Program-made: the position numbers and the translations under genes
Notes under the pieces: model-generated
The model's input: only the letters and a program-made list of their open reading frames with translations
Database searches by the model: none
What the model was told of the DNA's origin: nothing
Shown here: in pieces, positions 17,287 to 25,890 of the stretch
Numbering within the stretch: position 1 is the first letter of the stretch
Layout: the number at the start of each line of letters is the position of its first letter
DNA from: Chrysochromulina tobinii
Lineage: Eukaryota > Haptophyta > Prymnesiales > Chrysochromulinaceae
Assembly (NCBI GenBank): GCA_001275005.1
Contig: JWZX01002425.1
Location: forward strand, 1 to 28,196
Reading direction: 5' to 3'
Length of the DNA: 28,196 bases

Positions 17287-19872
17287 TCACCCGTCCCCCC
17301 ATCCGTATACGTGCTGCCCCTGCTTGGTCGTGCGCACCACGCGAGGGTGGAGCTGGCTCGTGCACTCGCGAGGCTGGCCCGCGAGTGGCACTGCCGCTGC
17401 GACCACGTCAGAGAGGGCAAACTCGGCGCCCGCCATAACAACGCGCGTCGGCGCCGCACTGGTAGCGTCGCACGCGCTGGCGCTCGATTCGGCGCTCATT
17501 TCGCGCTCCATGGGGCCCCGCGAGTGGCCCGGCGGGTCGCTGAAGGCCTTGTGGAAGCGGCGCGGACCGGCGGCGGCGCCACGCGCGCGTATGAGCGTGC
17601 GTGCGCGCAAGAAGCTCTGTGCCTCTGCAACGGCACGTGACTGCCACCGTCCCGGCAAGCGGATGGAGGTGGTCGCGTGCTCGCCCGCCATCGGGTGCCA
17701 GCACCAATCGTCCAGCCGCGCGCCGTATGCGATGGCGAGCCCAGCTACGCACTGGCTCGTGTTCGCCTTCCACGTAACCGAATGGCAGAGCGGCTCGTCA
17801 CAGCAAGCCGCCTCGCAATCCGCCAGGGTTGGCGGCACGTGCTCCTCATTGGCCGCGCCCACACGCCGCCGTGCAAGCACCTCGAGGGCCGCGCGTGTGA
17901 GGAAGCCATGCGCGTAGCCATATGCCGGCATTGCCATCGCGGCCGCCGCGTTGTCGACGCCCTCGAAGCGCCGAAAGCCGCAAGCGCACGCGGGCGGCAC
18001 CGCCTCAGCCCCCTCGCCCCCCTCAGCCGCGGCCGCACCACGCACCGCGCAGACCTCGGCGGGCGTTCGCGGCGGATGGGCGCGGCGGCGCGCGGCTTGT
18101 TGGAGCGTCGACAGGCTCGGCGCGTAGTGCGAGCCGACGACTGGCGCGTCGTACATGGACGTCTCGATCGGGTGCTCGGCAAAGGCTCGGCATTGGAAGT
18201 CGCGCTCGACGCTCGCGATGAAGCGGCGGAAGGCAGCGCGCCCGGCATGGCGCCCGCGCGGCTTGTGAGCGAGAGCGCGAGCAAGGCCGCCTGCGGTGTG
18301 GTAGCCGTTGCTATTGCACGCCTCGCCGCCGCCGCCGCTGTTGTAGCACAGCTCGCAGTTGTGGCACAGGTCGCGCCATCCCCAGTAACAGCGGAGGAGC
18401 GGACACCACGAAAAGGTGTCCAAACTGATGTATGCGCGCGAGCGGCCGAGCTGCAGCGCAGATTTGACGAACGTGGAGCCGAACACGCCAGCGAGCACAT
18501 CCGCTTGCGAGAGCAGCGCGAGGTCGAGTAGCTGCAGATGGAGCAGCTCATCGCGCTCGCGCCGCCGGTCGCCCCGGGCGTGTGACTTCTCGACACGCTT
18601 GCGATCCTCGCCCAGGGCGAGTACGTCGAAGCCGGCCGAGGGCGCGGCGACTGCCTGCTCTGCGATGGTCGAGTTGTCGGTGGCGAGGAAGATGGTACCA
18701 TGGGTGAGCCCCGCCTGCCGCAGCCGCGTGAGCACCGTCGCGAAGGAGCGCACGTACTTGCACCCGCCGCGCTTCGAGTCCCAACAGCCATCGCCCAGCC
18801 GCACGTGTACTCCGATCAACGGGCGGCGCACCGCGCCCCAGCGCGCGACGCCGGCAGCAAAGCGATCGGCAAAGCCGACGCCGTCGCGAGCGGCGTCCGC
18901 GCGCGCCGCCGCATTCGCTCGCAGAACGAGCTGCTCCTCAGCGCGCGCCAAGTCGGGCGCGCCAACGGCTGTCGAGCGGAGCATCGTGATGCGCGAGAGG
19001 GTGGCCGCGAGCCCCTCGAGCAGTCGTGCACCCGGCCGGAGGAGGTATTGAGTGAGAGCGCGCCACCAGGTGAGCCAGTCGAGATGCGCCCACTCGGGCG
19101 GCACTTCGAGGAACAGCGGCGACATGTGCGCCCAATGCGGCTGCGTGTACGAGTGCTCGAAGACCGAGGCGGTATGCGAAGGGCACGCGATCACCGTGCA
19201 CTTGACCACCCTGGCGCGTGCGGGGTCGCGATCAAAGAGCGGCTGACAAGAGGACAGATGCAGGATCTGCTCGAGCGAGTATTCGGTGTCCAGCGTGCGC
19301 GGCGGCCAGTCCGACACCACCAGCCGGCGCCCTTGCATCAGCGCCATGTGAAAGGCCATCACTATCGCCATGAGCTTGTTGCCGATGCCATTCGGCGAGA
19401 AGGGCGCAAAGTAAACGGGCGTCGACGCATCGCACGGGAGTCGATGGCGCGCGTCGAGCCATGCAACCAGCGCAGCATCCAGGCTGCGGTTGCCCACAAC
19501 CACATAGCCCCTGCTCCCCAGCGTAGGAGGCGGCGGCGGCGGCGTCGGCGGCGGCGGCTGAAGCGTGAAGGGCGTCGTGGCAATCAGGAGATGCGACCCC
19601 ACCGGCTGCCAGCTCATCGAGCTGACGCAGCTCTGCGCGCAGCTTGCAAAGGAGTCGAAGGTGTGCGAGCCCACCGCCTCCAAGGCCACCTCAAACTGGT
19701 TGACGCACACGAAATCGACGCAGGCAAAAGAAGCCGGGTTGCCGGAACTTCGGCGGGAGCCGAAACGTGTTTGCACCTCTCGCACGCCCGCCAGTGGTGC
19801 GCACAGAAGCGCGAGCAGCACGATACTGAGCAAGCACAGCGGCACGACCGTGGTGTAGGAGTCCGTCTGCAT
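17287..19872 (-). CDS. Fucosyltransferase-like type II membrane protein with PAN/Apple-like C-terminus
   Basis: 861 aa from the ATG at 19872. Residues about 9-28 (VVPLCLLSIVLLALLCAPLAG) form a signal anchor, so the enzyme probably faces the Golgi lumen. A Pro-rich linker is followed by NGIGNKLMAIVMAFH near residue 160, then IGVHVRLGDGCW near 350, TIFLATDNS near 400, and LLSQADVLAGVFGSTFVKSA near 455-475. The HxRxxD-type motif and LSQAD...SS pattern are those of GDP-fucose-dependent transferases of the FUT8/NodZ superfamily. The C-terminal part has a Cys-rich DCEAACCDEPLCHSVTW segment near 690, as in PAN/Apple modules used for protein or sugar binding. The donor is inferred from the family; the acceptor is unknown. 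It shares a divergent promoter with the SGNH gene. Confidence 0.75.
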   Translation of the reverse strand: MQTDSYTTVVPLCLLSIVLLALLCAPLAGVREVQTRFGSRRSSGNPASFACVDFVCVNQFEVALEAVGSHTFDSFASCAQSCVSSMSWQPVGSHLLIATTPFTLQPPPPTPPPPPPTLGSRGYVVVGNRSLDAALVAWLDARHRLPCDASTPVYFAPFSPNGIGNKLMAIVMAFHMALMQGRRLVVSDWPPRTLDTEYSLEQILHLSSCQPLFDRDPARARVVKCTVIACPSHTASVFEHSYTQPHWAHMSPLFLEVPPEWAHLDWLTWWRALTQYLLRPGARLLEGLAATLSRITMLRSTAVGAPDLARAEEQLVLRANAAARADAARDGVGFADRFAAGVARWGAVRRPLIGVHVRLGDGCWDSKRGGCKYVRSFATVLTRLRQAGLTHGTIFLATDNSTIAEQAVAAPSAGFDVLALGEDRKRVEKSHARGDRRRERDELLHLQLLDLALLSQADVLAGVFGSTFVKSALQLGRSRAYISLDTFSWCPLLRCYWGWRDLCHNCELCYNSGGGGEACNSNGYHTAGGLARALAHKPRGRHAGRAAFRRFIASVERDFQCRAFAEHPIETSMYDAPVVGSHYAPSLSTLQQAARRRAHPPRTPAEVCAVRGAAAAEGGEGAEAVPPACACGFRRFEGVDNAAAAMAMPAYGYAHGFLTRAALEVLARRRVGAANEEHVPPTLADCEAACCDEPLCHSVTWKANTSQCVAGLAIAYGARLDDWCWHPMAGEHATTSIRLPGRWQSRAVAEAQSFLRARTLIRARGAAAGPRRFHKAFSDPPGHSRGPMEREMSAESSASACDATSAAPTRVVMAGAEFALSDVVAAAVPLAGQPRECTSQLHPRVVRTTKQGQHVYGWGDG

Positions 19873-20074
19873 GCGTCTCCGCGCGCGGCGCGCGTGAAAT
19901 TGCTCCGTGACATGTGAATTTGAATTTTGCAGTTTACATTCGATTATAAGAAAGGGCACGCAGGATTGGGTTTTGACTTGACGACTGCAAGAGGCTACAC
20001 TTGACTTGACTTGACTTGACTCTCAAAAAAAGAAAGTTGGACGACCACAACTGGACGACCGCGCGCGGGTCGCG
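19873..20074. promoter_or_regulatory. Short divergent promoter with tandem ACTTG/TTGAC repeats
   Basis: Only about 200 bp separate the start codons of the fucosyltransferase-like and SGNH genes. Four tandem TTGAC units lie at 20001-20020, and two more (TTGACTTGAC) at about 19974-19983. An AT-rich tract (ACATTCGATTATAAG) sits near 19936-19950. The pair may be co-regulated. Confidence 0.5.
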
Positions 20075-21673
20075 ATGTTGCGACGCTTCGACGATTACAT
20101 CGCTCGGTGCTCTTTCAACGCGTCTGGTGCTCCCGTGCCTCGCGTTCCACACAGCAACGAAGCTCTGGAGATTGGAGGTGCGCTGGATGGGTTCAGCGCG
20201 TCTTCCGCAGTGGAACATCTGCTCACCGAACAGCGCTCGGTCTATTCCTCCTTCTTTCGTGCGATTGCTAGTTCAGAAGGCAGCTCAAGTAGAGCTCGGC
20301 TGATTGCTCTCGGCGGCTCGCTCATGGCCGGTGCAGGCTGCAACGATGGCATTGCTCCACCAGAAAGCGCGGCGTGCACCTATCCCAAGCGCCTCGTCGA
20401 CCTGCTGCGTCAGCATGGGCTCAATGGCCATGGCAGTGTCCTGAGCAACACAGGCCTCGAGTGGAACTCGCTCGCTGTAGGCGGTCGAACAACAGTCGGC
20501 ATGCTACCGGAGCTGCCGGCGGTGCTGGCGCCGTACGCGAGCGACGCAGCTGAAGGCCTGCCGACCTTGTTACTTCTCGATTTCTCTGTGAATGACGCAG
20601 CCGACTCGCATGAGAGCGTCGATCAGCTCAGTGCGTCCCTCGAGGCCATGTTGCGCTATCTTCTCTCATCGATGCCCGAGATCGGATTGATGGTGGTTCA
20701 GACATTTCCTGCTCTCTCCACGAACCCGCTCGTGCAGAGCTACCCGAGAGTCTGTGGCTATTACGGCGTCCCGCTGCTGCGTTATCCCCAGGTCATGGAT
20801 GACAGCCCAATCGCTTGGAAAGTAGGTGTGCCCGGGTTGTGCTGCGATGCACCTCAGTTTCGCAACATTTGCGACCCACACCCAAAGTGGCAGACCCACG
20901 ATCGCATTGCGGTCATTCTCCACGAGACGCTACGTGGCATGGCGCGTGTGATGGAGTTGCATCCCAGCAGCACGCATCCCAGCAGGCCAGTCGGATCGCC
21001 AATACCATGGCGGCTGCCGAGACCGCTCTCAAGCGCCTCTTTGCTCGCGATGCGACGGCCGTGCATCAACCCTCTCACACTCTACTCTGCTGTCACTGCT
21101 GCTGCATCGTCCGATCGTCGCTTGCGTGGCGTGCGAATCTCTGACGGTCAGTGGGCCTTTGGTTCTGACTCGCGTGAGAAGCCTGGATGGAGCACAGAGG
21201 GCCCCGAGGGCTCGACGATCGAGTTCGACCTCGCGTTTGGTGCGGTGCCGCGCGCTCATGTGTCGTTTGTGCGCAGCTACAAGGCCGATTTTGGGGTGGT
21301 CGAGCTGCGAATCAAGAATGTTCGGTCACCCACTTGGCTGAATGTGAATAGGACCGGTGCGAGCAACGTATGCCGGCTGAATGGTCGGCGAACGGACGGG
21401 ATAAATGTGACTCAATCTGCCGTGCTTGCCATCAAGGCGGACGATGAGCGCATGCAAAACTTTGCAGCCTCTTGCAAGTGGGAAGTCGAGTTCCAAGGCA
21501 TCGTCGGATTTGCTGTTCCGCCTCATAGCAACGCGACGCTCTCGGTGAGGCTCATGGAGGGTACGCCGTGCTCGGAAGTGTGCCCTGGGATGAGAGGTAG
21601 GCTGCACAGTCAGAGCGCGTGCACGACCAGCACACCTCGGCGCTTCAAGATCCTCGCGGTGGCATCATGCTGA
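20075..21673 (+). CDS. SGNH/GDSL-type hydrolase or acyltransferase-like protein
   Basis: An intronless frame of 532 aa from the ATG at 20075. Block I is ALGGSLMAGAG (S82, the predicted nucleophile), the Gly block is VGGRTT, block III is DFSVND (N173), and block V is CDPHPKW (D267, H269). The order and spacing fit SGNH esterases, which remove or move acyl groups on sugars or lipids. Block V is DxH rather than the usual DxxH, so the catalytic acid assignment is uncertain. Residues about 340-510 form a second beta-rich, Cys-containing region with N-glycosylation-type sites (NRT, NVT, NAT), suggesting a lumenal or secreted location. No N-terminal signal peptide is visible, so a missed upstream exon is possible. 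Between two glycosyltransferase genes, a role in glycan O-acetylation is an attractive inference only. Confidence 0.75.
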   Translation: MLRRFDDYIARCSFNASGAPVPRVPHSNEALEIGGALDGFSASSAVEHLLTEQRSVYSSFFRAIASSEGSSSRARLIALGGSLMAGAGCNDGIAPPESAACTYPKRLVDLLRQHGLNGHGSVLSNTGLEWNSLAVGGRTTVGMLPELPAVLAPYASDAAEGLPTLLLLDFSVNDAADSHESVDQLSASLEAMLRYLLSSMPEIGLMVVQTFPALSTNPLVQSYPRVCGYYGVPLLRYPQVMDDSPIAWKVGVPGLCCDAPQFRNICDPHPKWQTHDRIAVILHETLRGMARVMELHPSSTHPSRPVGSPIPWRLPRPLSSASLLAMRRPCINPLTLYSAVTAAASSDRRLRGVRISDGQWAFGSDSREKPGWSTEGPEGSTIEFDLAFGAVPRAHVSFVRSYKADFGVVELRIKNVRSPTWLNVNRTGASNVCRLNGRRTDGINVTQSAVLAIKADDERMQNFAASCKWEVEFQGIVGFAVPPHSNATLSVRLMEGTPCSEVCPGMRGRLHSQSACTTSTPRRFKILAVASC

Positions 21674-22611
21674 CACCTCCGGAAAAGTAGAGGTGTTCTG
21701 GAGGAATCAGCAATCACAAATGTCTTATACGTAGATAGTAGATAGTTCGGAGGGTTAGCTATATATAGTCCATGTAGTCAAATTGATTATTGCCGACCGG
21801 AGTTTGGAGTTGCGCCACGGTGGAGCGTGGTGCCACGGTAATAAGAGGTGATTTTCGTGGAGTGTTCAGTGCGTCGCGACTTATTCACCACCCCCCCGCC
21901 ATGCCCCTCGCCTTCTCCCTTACCTTCTCCCCCGCGCGCGCCGCGGCGGCGCGGTGTCCGCCGCGCGGTCCGGGTCGACCACGTGTACGCCCGGCGCCGT
22001 GTGGAGCTACATGTTGAGCGGCGCCTTTTGCTCCTCGGAGCTCTGAATCACGAGTTTTTACCCAAACCCATGTTTCTACCCGCACGTACAAGTTTAAGCA
22101 AAAGTATGAGTCTCGCCCTGCACACCATATCTTCATCAATCGATGCGAAAATTTGAGGTCAGGATCTTAGGAATCCACCACATGGGAACCCACATTTGAA
22201 CGGCCAATCTCACACTAAACTAACACTAAACACTGGTCACTGCCATAACTCTCAGTCTCTAAACACTGGTCACTGCCACGCACCCTTGGCCACGCAATGG
22301 TTGCGTGATGCTTCGCAGCGGGTGTGGACAAGGGTGGACTATACACAAAAAGGTAGTTTGCAAAACACCGCGTGCCCTCCCTTTAATTAAGTCCGAGAAG
22401 GCGGCCGAGAGTCATGCAACAGCCAGCAGCCAGGCAGAAAGTGAGGCCGCTGTACAGTAGGCCATCGAATACCAATGAGGAACGCAAGCACCAAATTGGT
22501 AGCTGTTCCCCCTTAGGCGTTCACACATCCTTGGGCGATTGGGGTTTTTTTACGGTCAGTCAGCGTGTTCACAGCCTGCATTCACAGCCCATGCTCTGCG
22601 AAACAAAAACC
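21674..22611. other. Intergenic region upstream of the GT77-like gene
   Basis: No supported gene. It contains an AT-rich TATATATAG at about 21760-21768, a C-rich stretch at 21888-21935 and a 20-bp direct repeat at 22226-22278. The frame is open upstream of the chosen GT77 ATG as far as an ATG at 22414, but the added 66 residues are not conserved in character and would bury the membrane anchor. Confidence 0.45.
22226..22278 (+). repeat. 20-bp direct repeat upstream of the GT77-like gene
   Basis: CTAAACACTGGTCACTGCCA occurs at 22226-22245 and again at 22259-22278, about 335 bp before the start codon. A partial extra copy of its beginning (ACACTAAAC) lies just upstream. It could be a paired regulatory site. 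Confidence 0.8.
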
Positions 22612-25014
22612 ATGCGTCGCGGCCCACTACAAGTCGCCTTCCTCATTGCCGTCGCCTCGGCCTTCTTTCTCCTCATCTTGACCGCACGCCGGCTCGGCTG
22701 CTCGTCCGAGGTCGCATCGCCGGTGCCGCGCACCAGTAGCATCTCCACGGCCGGTATCGCTCGAGCCATTGGCAAAGCCCCATCACCAACGAGAAGCTTG
22801 TGCTCGGCGGCGGCGCTGCGCCGGCGCTATTTGCTCGAGCCGGATAGGCTCCCTGTCGGGCTTCCGGGCATTGCATCCGAGCCGCTACATCTCACCTTTG
22901 CCACCGCCTCCGTGGACGAGCTCCTCACCAACTGGGCCGCGCACGCGCGACAGCTTCAGTTACACGCCATCGTCGCCGCGATGGATCGCGTTGTGCTCGA
23001 ACGTTGCCCACATTTGCGCGTGCGCTGTCTGGCGAGCCTGGATGCAAGTATGGACGCAGCCATGATCGCCGAGGCGCGAAAGCACAGAGCCAGCGCGGCC
23101 GACGTCAACATCCGCGGCAATCCGACGCTCTTCATCTCGTTGGGTGCGCGCAAGGTCGCTGCGATCCTGCTGCTGCTCGAGCGCTCGGGGCGGCCGGTGG
23201 TGGTGTCGGACGTGGACGTGGTGTGGCTACGCGATCCTAGTGCGCTCGTCCTCGGACGGCTCGCCGGCTACGAGGACTTTGCGCACGCAGACCTCCTCGC
23301 TTCAACCGACTGCCTGGACCCGGTGCAGGACGTGGCCGACCACGGCTGCTTCCACGTCCTCCAAGATCGGAACACGGGGGTGCTGCTGGTGCGCAACACG
23401 AGCGCTGCGCTTGGCGCGATGCGCGAGTGGCGCGATCGCACCGCCGGCGCCTTCCAGGCCTGGGAGACGGATCAGACCGCGTTCGATGACTTGCTGCGCG
23501 GGCGCGGGCGTGGCCACCGTCGCAACATGACGCAGGCGCAGCGGCAGGAGCATTCGGCTTTCAAGCGCTCGTGGTGCGGGCTGCCGGCGACGATGATTGA
23601 GGCCGAGACGATGGGTGTGCTGAGCGAGCTTGACGGGCGCCACGTGGCAGGCTCGCGACGCCTCTTCGATGTATGCATCCCACGCGTGGCGCGCACCTTG
23701 CGATTTGGGCTGCTGCCCCTCGCCCTCGTCGCCAACGGCCACTCGTTCTTCGTGCAGCAGCTCCAGCTGCAGACAGGCGTGTGGCCGATGGCCGTGCACG
23801 CGACGTACCAGTTCGAGGACGCCGTCGACTGCGCCTTCGGCAAGCGCGAGCGTATGCGTGAATGGGGCCTGTGGCTCGCCGACGGGGCGAGCGCGGGCGG
23901 CAGCGGCGTGGGCGGCGACGAGGGTGGCGAGGGCGGCGAGGGCGGCGCTGCCGGCGGGGCCGTCGGCGAGAGGGTCGCTCATGAGGGTGACGTTGGCGCC
24001 GATGACGACGCTCAGGACGACGCTCAGGACGATGCGCGCGGCTCGGACGAGGAGAACGACGCGTGTTCCGGCGGTCCGGGCACGGTAACTGCGGTGAGCG
24101 CCACGGCCGCGGCGGAGTTCGAGGCGGGCGAGAGGTTTTTGGTGTTGACCGACGAGGCGGATGCGGACGCGCTGCCGCCGGTGGCAGCGTGGGATGAGCG
24201 CGATCCGCATGCGCGCGGTCGGCAGCACGTCGCACACCTCGAGCGCTTCCGCCAGCGGCTGGCAATTGGCGTGCTGCTTGCGCGTGCACTCAACCGGACG
24301 GTGGTGCTGCCGCCCTTTTACTGCTACTGCGACAGGTACTGGGCGCGCCTCACGCGCTGCACCGTGGGCCATCAGGCGGCGCCCACTCAGCCTTTGCCCT
24401 TCCGATGTCCAATGGACCACGTCGTGCCCATCGGTGGCTGGCACGGCAAGTACGAGGCGCGCCGCGCACGTGGTCGGCGCTGCGAGCTGCCCGGTCGCGC
24501 CGACGGCCGTCCAGAGGAGGGCATGCCCTACCGCACGCACGGCTGGCTGCGTGCAGCGCATGAGGCGGGCCCACCCTTTGCCTCATTTGGCGGGACGCTC
24601 GTGCCGCACGACGAGAATGCTGTGGGCGCGATGGGTGCGGCGCGCGCTGCAACGGTGCCGCCTGTGCACGGCGCCGAACTTGTGGACGGAGCGCTGCTGC
24701 GGCTGCCTGCCGCGAGCAGCGACGCCAAGCTGCGCGAGGCGCTGCGCTCGTCTGGCTGGGACACGCGCCCACTCCTACGTGTGTCGCTCGAGGACGCGCG
24801 CAAGCTTCTCGGCTGCGTGGCGCACGTGCCGCCGGCGCAGGCGCTGCTGCTGCAGCTCTTCAGGTTTCACTGGTGCTGGCGGCCCGAGGAGATGACCGAA
24901 CCGCGCTACGATGCCGCCACCAACACGACCACAGACGTGTGCGTGTGGGGGCTGCCCACGCCTGCCGCGCCGAAGCGGTGCTCTGGGGAGCCCTCCAAGA
25001 CAAGCGCGGAATGA
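22612..25014 (+). CDS. XEG113/GT77-like glycosyltransferase, type II membrane protein
   Basis: 800 aa from the ATG at 22612 (AAAACCATGC context). A single anchor (VAFLIAVASAFFLLIL, about residues 8-23) places it in the Golgi. The first half is a nucleotide-sugar transferase domain of the GT77 type, with DVDVVWLRDP (D200-V-D202, the metal-binding DxD) and DRNTGVLLVRNTSAA. After a low-complexity Gly/Glu/Asp linker (about 425-490) comes a second conserved block: LARALNRTVVLPPFYCYCD (near 560-575) and FRCPMDHVVPIGGW (near 600). Plant XEG113, an extensin arabinosyltransferase, has this same two-part plan, so transfer of a pentose or related sugar to cell-surface glycoproteins is likely; donor and acceptor are inferred. 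No introns are seen. It lies in tandem with the SGNH gene. Confidence 0.8.
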   Translation: MRRGPLQVAFLIAVASAFFLLILTARRLGCSSEVASPVPRTSSISTAGIARAIGKAPSPTRSLCSAAALRRRYLLEPDRLPVGLPGIASEPLHLTFATASVDELLTNWAAHARQLQLHAIVAAMDRVVLERCPHLRVRCLASLDASMDAAMIAEARKHRASAADVNIRGNPTLFISLGARKVAAILLLLERSGRPVVVSDVDVVWLRDPSALVLGRLAGYEDFAHADLLASTDCLDPVQDVADHGCFHVLQDRNTGVLLVRNTSAALGAMREWRDRTAGAFQAWETDQTAFDDLLRGRGRGHRRNMTQAQRQEHSAFKRSWCGLPATMIEAETMGVLSELDGRHVAGSRRLFDVCIPRVARTLRFGLLPLALVANGHSFFVQQLQLQTGVWPMAVHATYQFEDAVDCAFGKRERMREWGLWLADGASAGGSGVGGDEGGEGGEGGAAGGAVGERVAHEGDVGADDDAQDDAQDDARGSDEENDACSGGPGTVTAVSATAAAEFEAGERFLVLTDEADADALPPVAAWDERDPHARGRQHVAHLERFRQRLAIGVLLARALNRTVVLPPFYCYCDRYWARLTRCTVGHQAAPTQPLPFRCPMDHVVPIGGWHGKYEARRARGRRCELPGRADGRPEEGMPYRTHGWLRAAHEAGPPFASFGGTLVPHDENAVGAMGAARAATVPPVHGAELVDGALLRLPAASSDAKLREALRSSGWDTRPLLRVSLEDARKLLGCVAHVPPAQALLLQLFRFHWCWRPEEMTEPRYDAATNTTTDVCVWGLPTPAAPKRCSGEPSKTSAE

Positions 25015-25782
25015 GCCGCGAGCGCGAACCCGGACAGAGTGTGGCGTAGATACAAGTCGTGTATCTCGCTGACACAAACCGTGTTCGTATGCAAATAGAG
25101 GTGGGTGTCTGTGGAACGTCATGTGACCACGGCACCGACGGCCGCACGAGTCCGGTCAGTTGCTTCGTACCCGGGCGCCGGGGCGCGGGGGTTCGGCCTT
25201 TCAGCTTTTCTGGGGGCGCTGCACGCCTATTCGCTATTGGTCGCGCGGACGCGGCGCGCGGCGGCGGCGGGGACCGGGCACCGGCGAGCCACGGCGAGTG
25301 TTTGTAGCCGAGCGGCGCGGCGCGGTCAGCGCGTCCCGATCATATTGCGTGTCTCGCCCCAAAGAAGAAAACAAACTAGAATTACGGAAAAAGCTCTAGA
25401 ACACGACCGTGTCGGCCGCCTGCTTCGCTCTTCGCTCTCATGCGGCTTCTCCGTTGGGCGCCATCCTCGTCCCGTCCCCATGCCGGCCGCGCTGCGCGCC
25501 GAGCTCGCTGCCAGCTCCGCGCCCAGCTGCCCCAACTGCCTCACTCGGTGCCTCACTCACTCTCCCCACGCCTCACACGGTGCCTCATTCACGCCTCGCA
25601 CCCGAAGGTTGTGCTCTGGGTGAGCTATCATTCCAGCATGGTGCTGGCGGGACGGCGCGCGGGTCCGGAATGCCCCTTAGCCCTCGTGGCCGCGCGGTTT
25701 CGACCCGTGTGCCAGCGTAGCGACGAGGGCGCGCATCTGATCGCTGCTGGCTCACCGCCCTCACGTTGGCGGCGCCAGCGTC
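25015..25782. other. Convergent 3' interval containing the right inverted duplication
   Basis: No supported gene. It lies between the 3' ends of the GT77-like gene (+) and the SulP gene (-). The right half (25533-25782) is the non-coding part of the inverted duplication, including GCCTCAC-type short repeats at 25538-25605. A frame beginning with GTG at 25105 runs through the repeats and is not convincing. Confidence 0.5.
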
Positions 25783-25890
25783 TCAGGCGGTGGCGGGTTT
25801 GGGGCCGGTCGCCTTGGACAAAAGACCACCGATGGCGACGAGCACCCTCTCGAGCACCACGCCCGCCACGATGCCACTCGCCATGTCGAC
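25533..25890 (-). repeat. Right arm of the inverted segmental duplication
   Basis: The reverse complement of this interval matches 7-376. It includes the last ~30 codons of the SulP gene, its stop codon and the following ~250 bp. See the left arm for the shared blocks. Confidence 0.85.

Noticed and set aside
22414-22611. Earlier ATG for the GT77-like gene
   Set aside because: The extra 66 residues would move the signal anchor inside the protein; the ATG at 22612 has better context and a standard type II topology.
25105-25623. 172-codon plus-strand frame after the GT77-like gene
   Set aside because: Begins with GTG, runs through the duplicated non-coding repeats, and has no domain.
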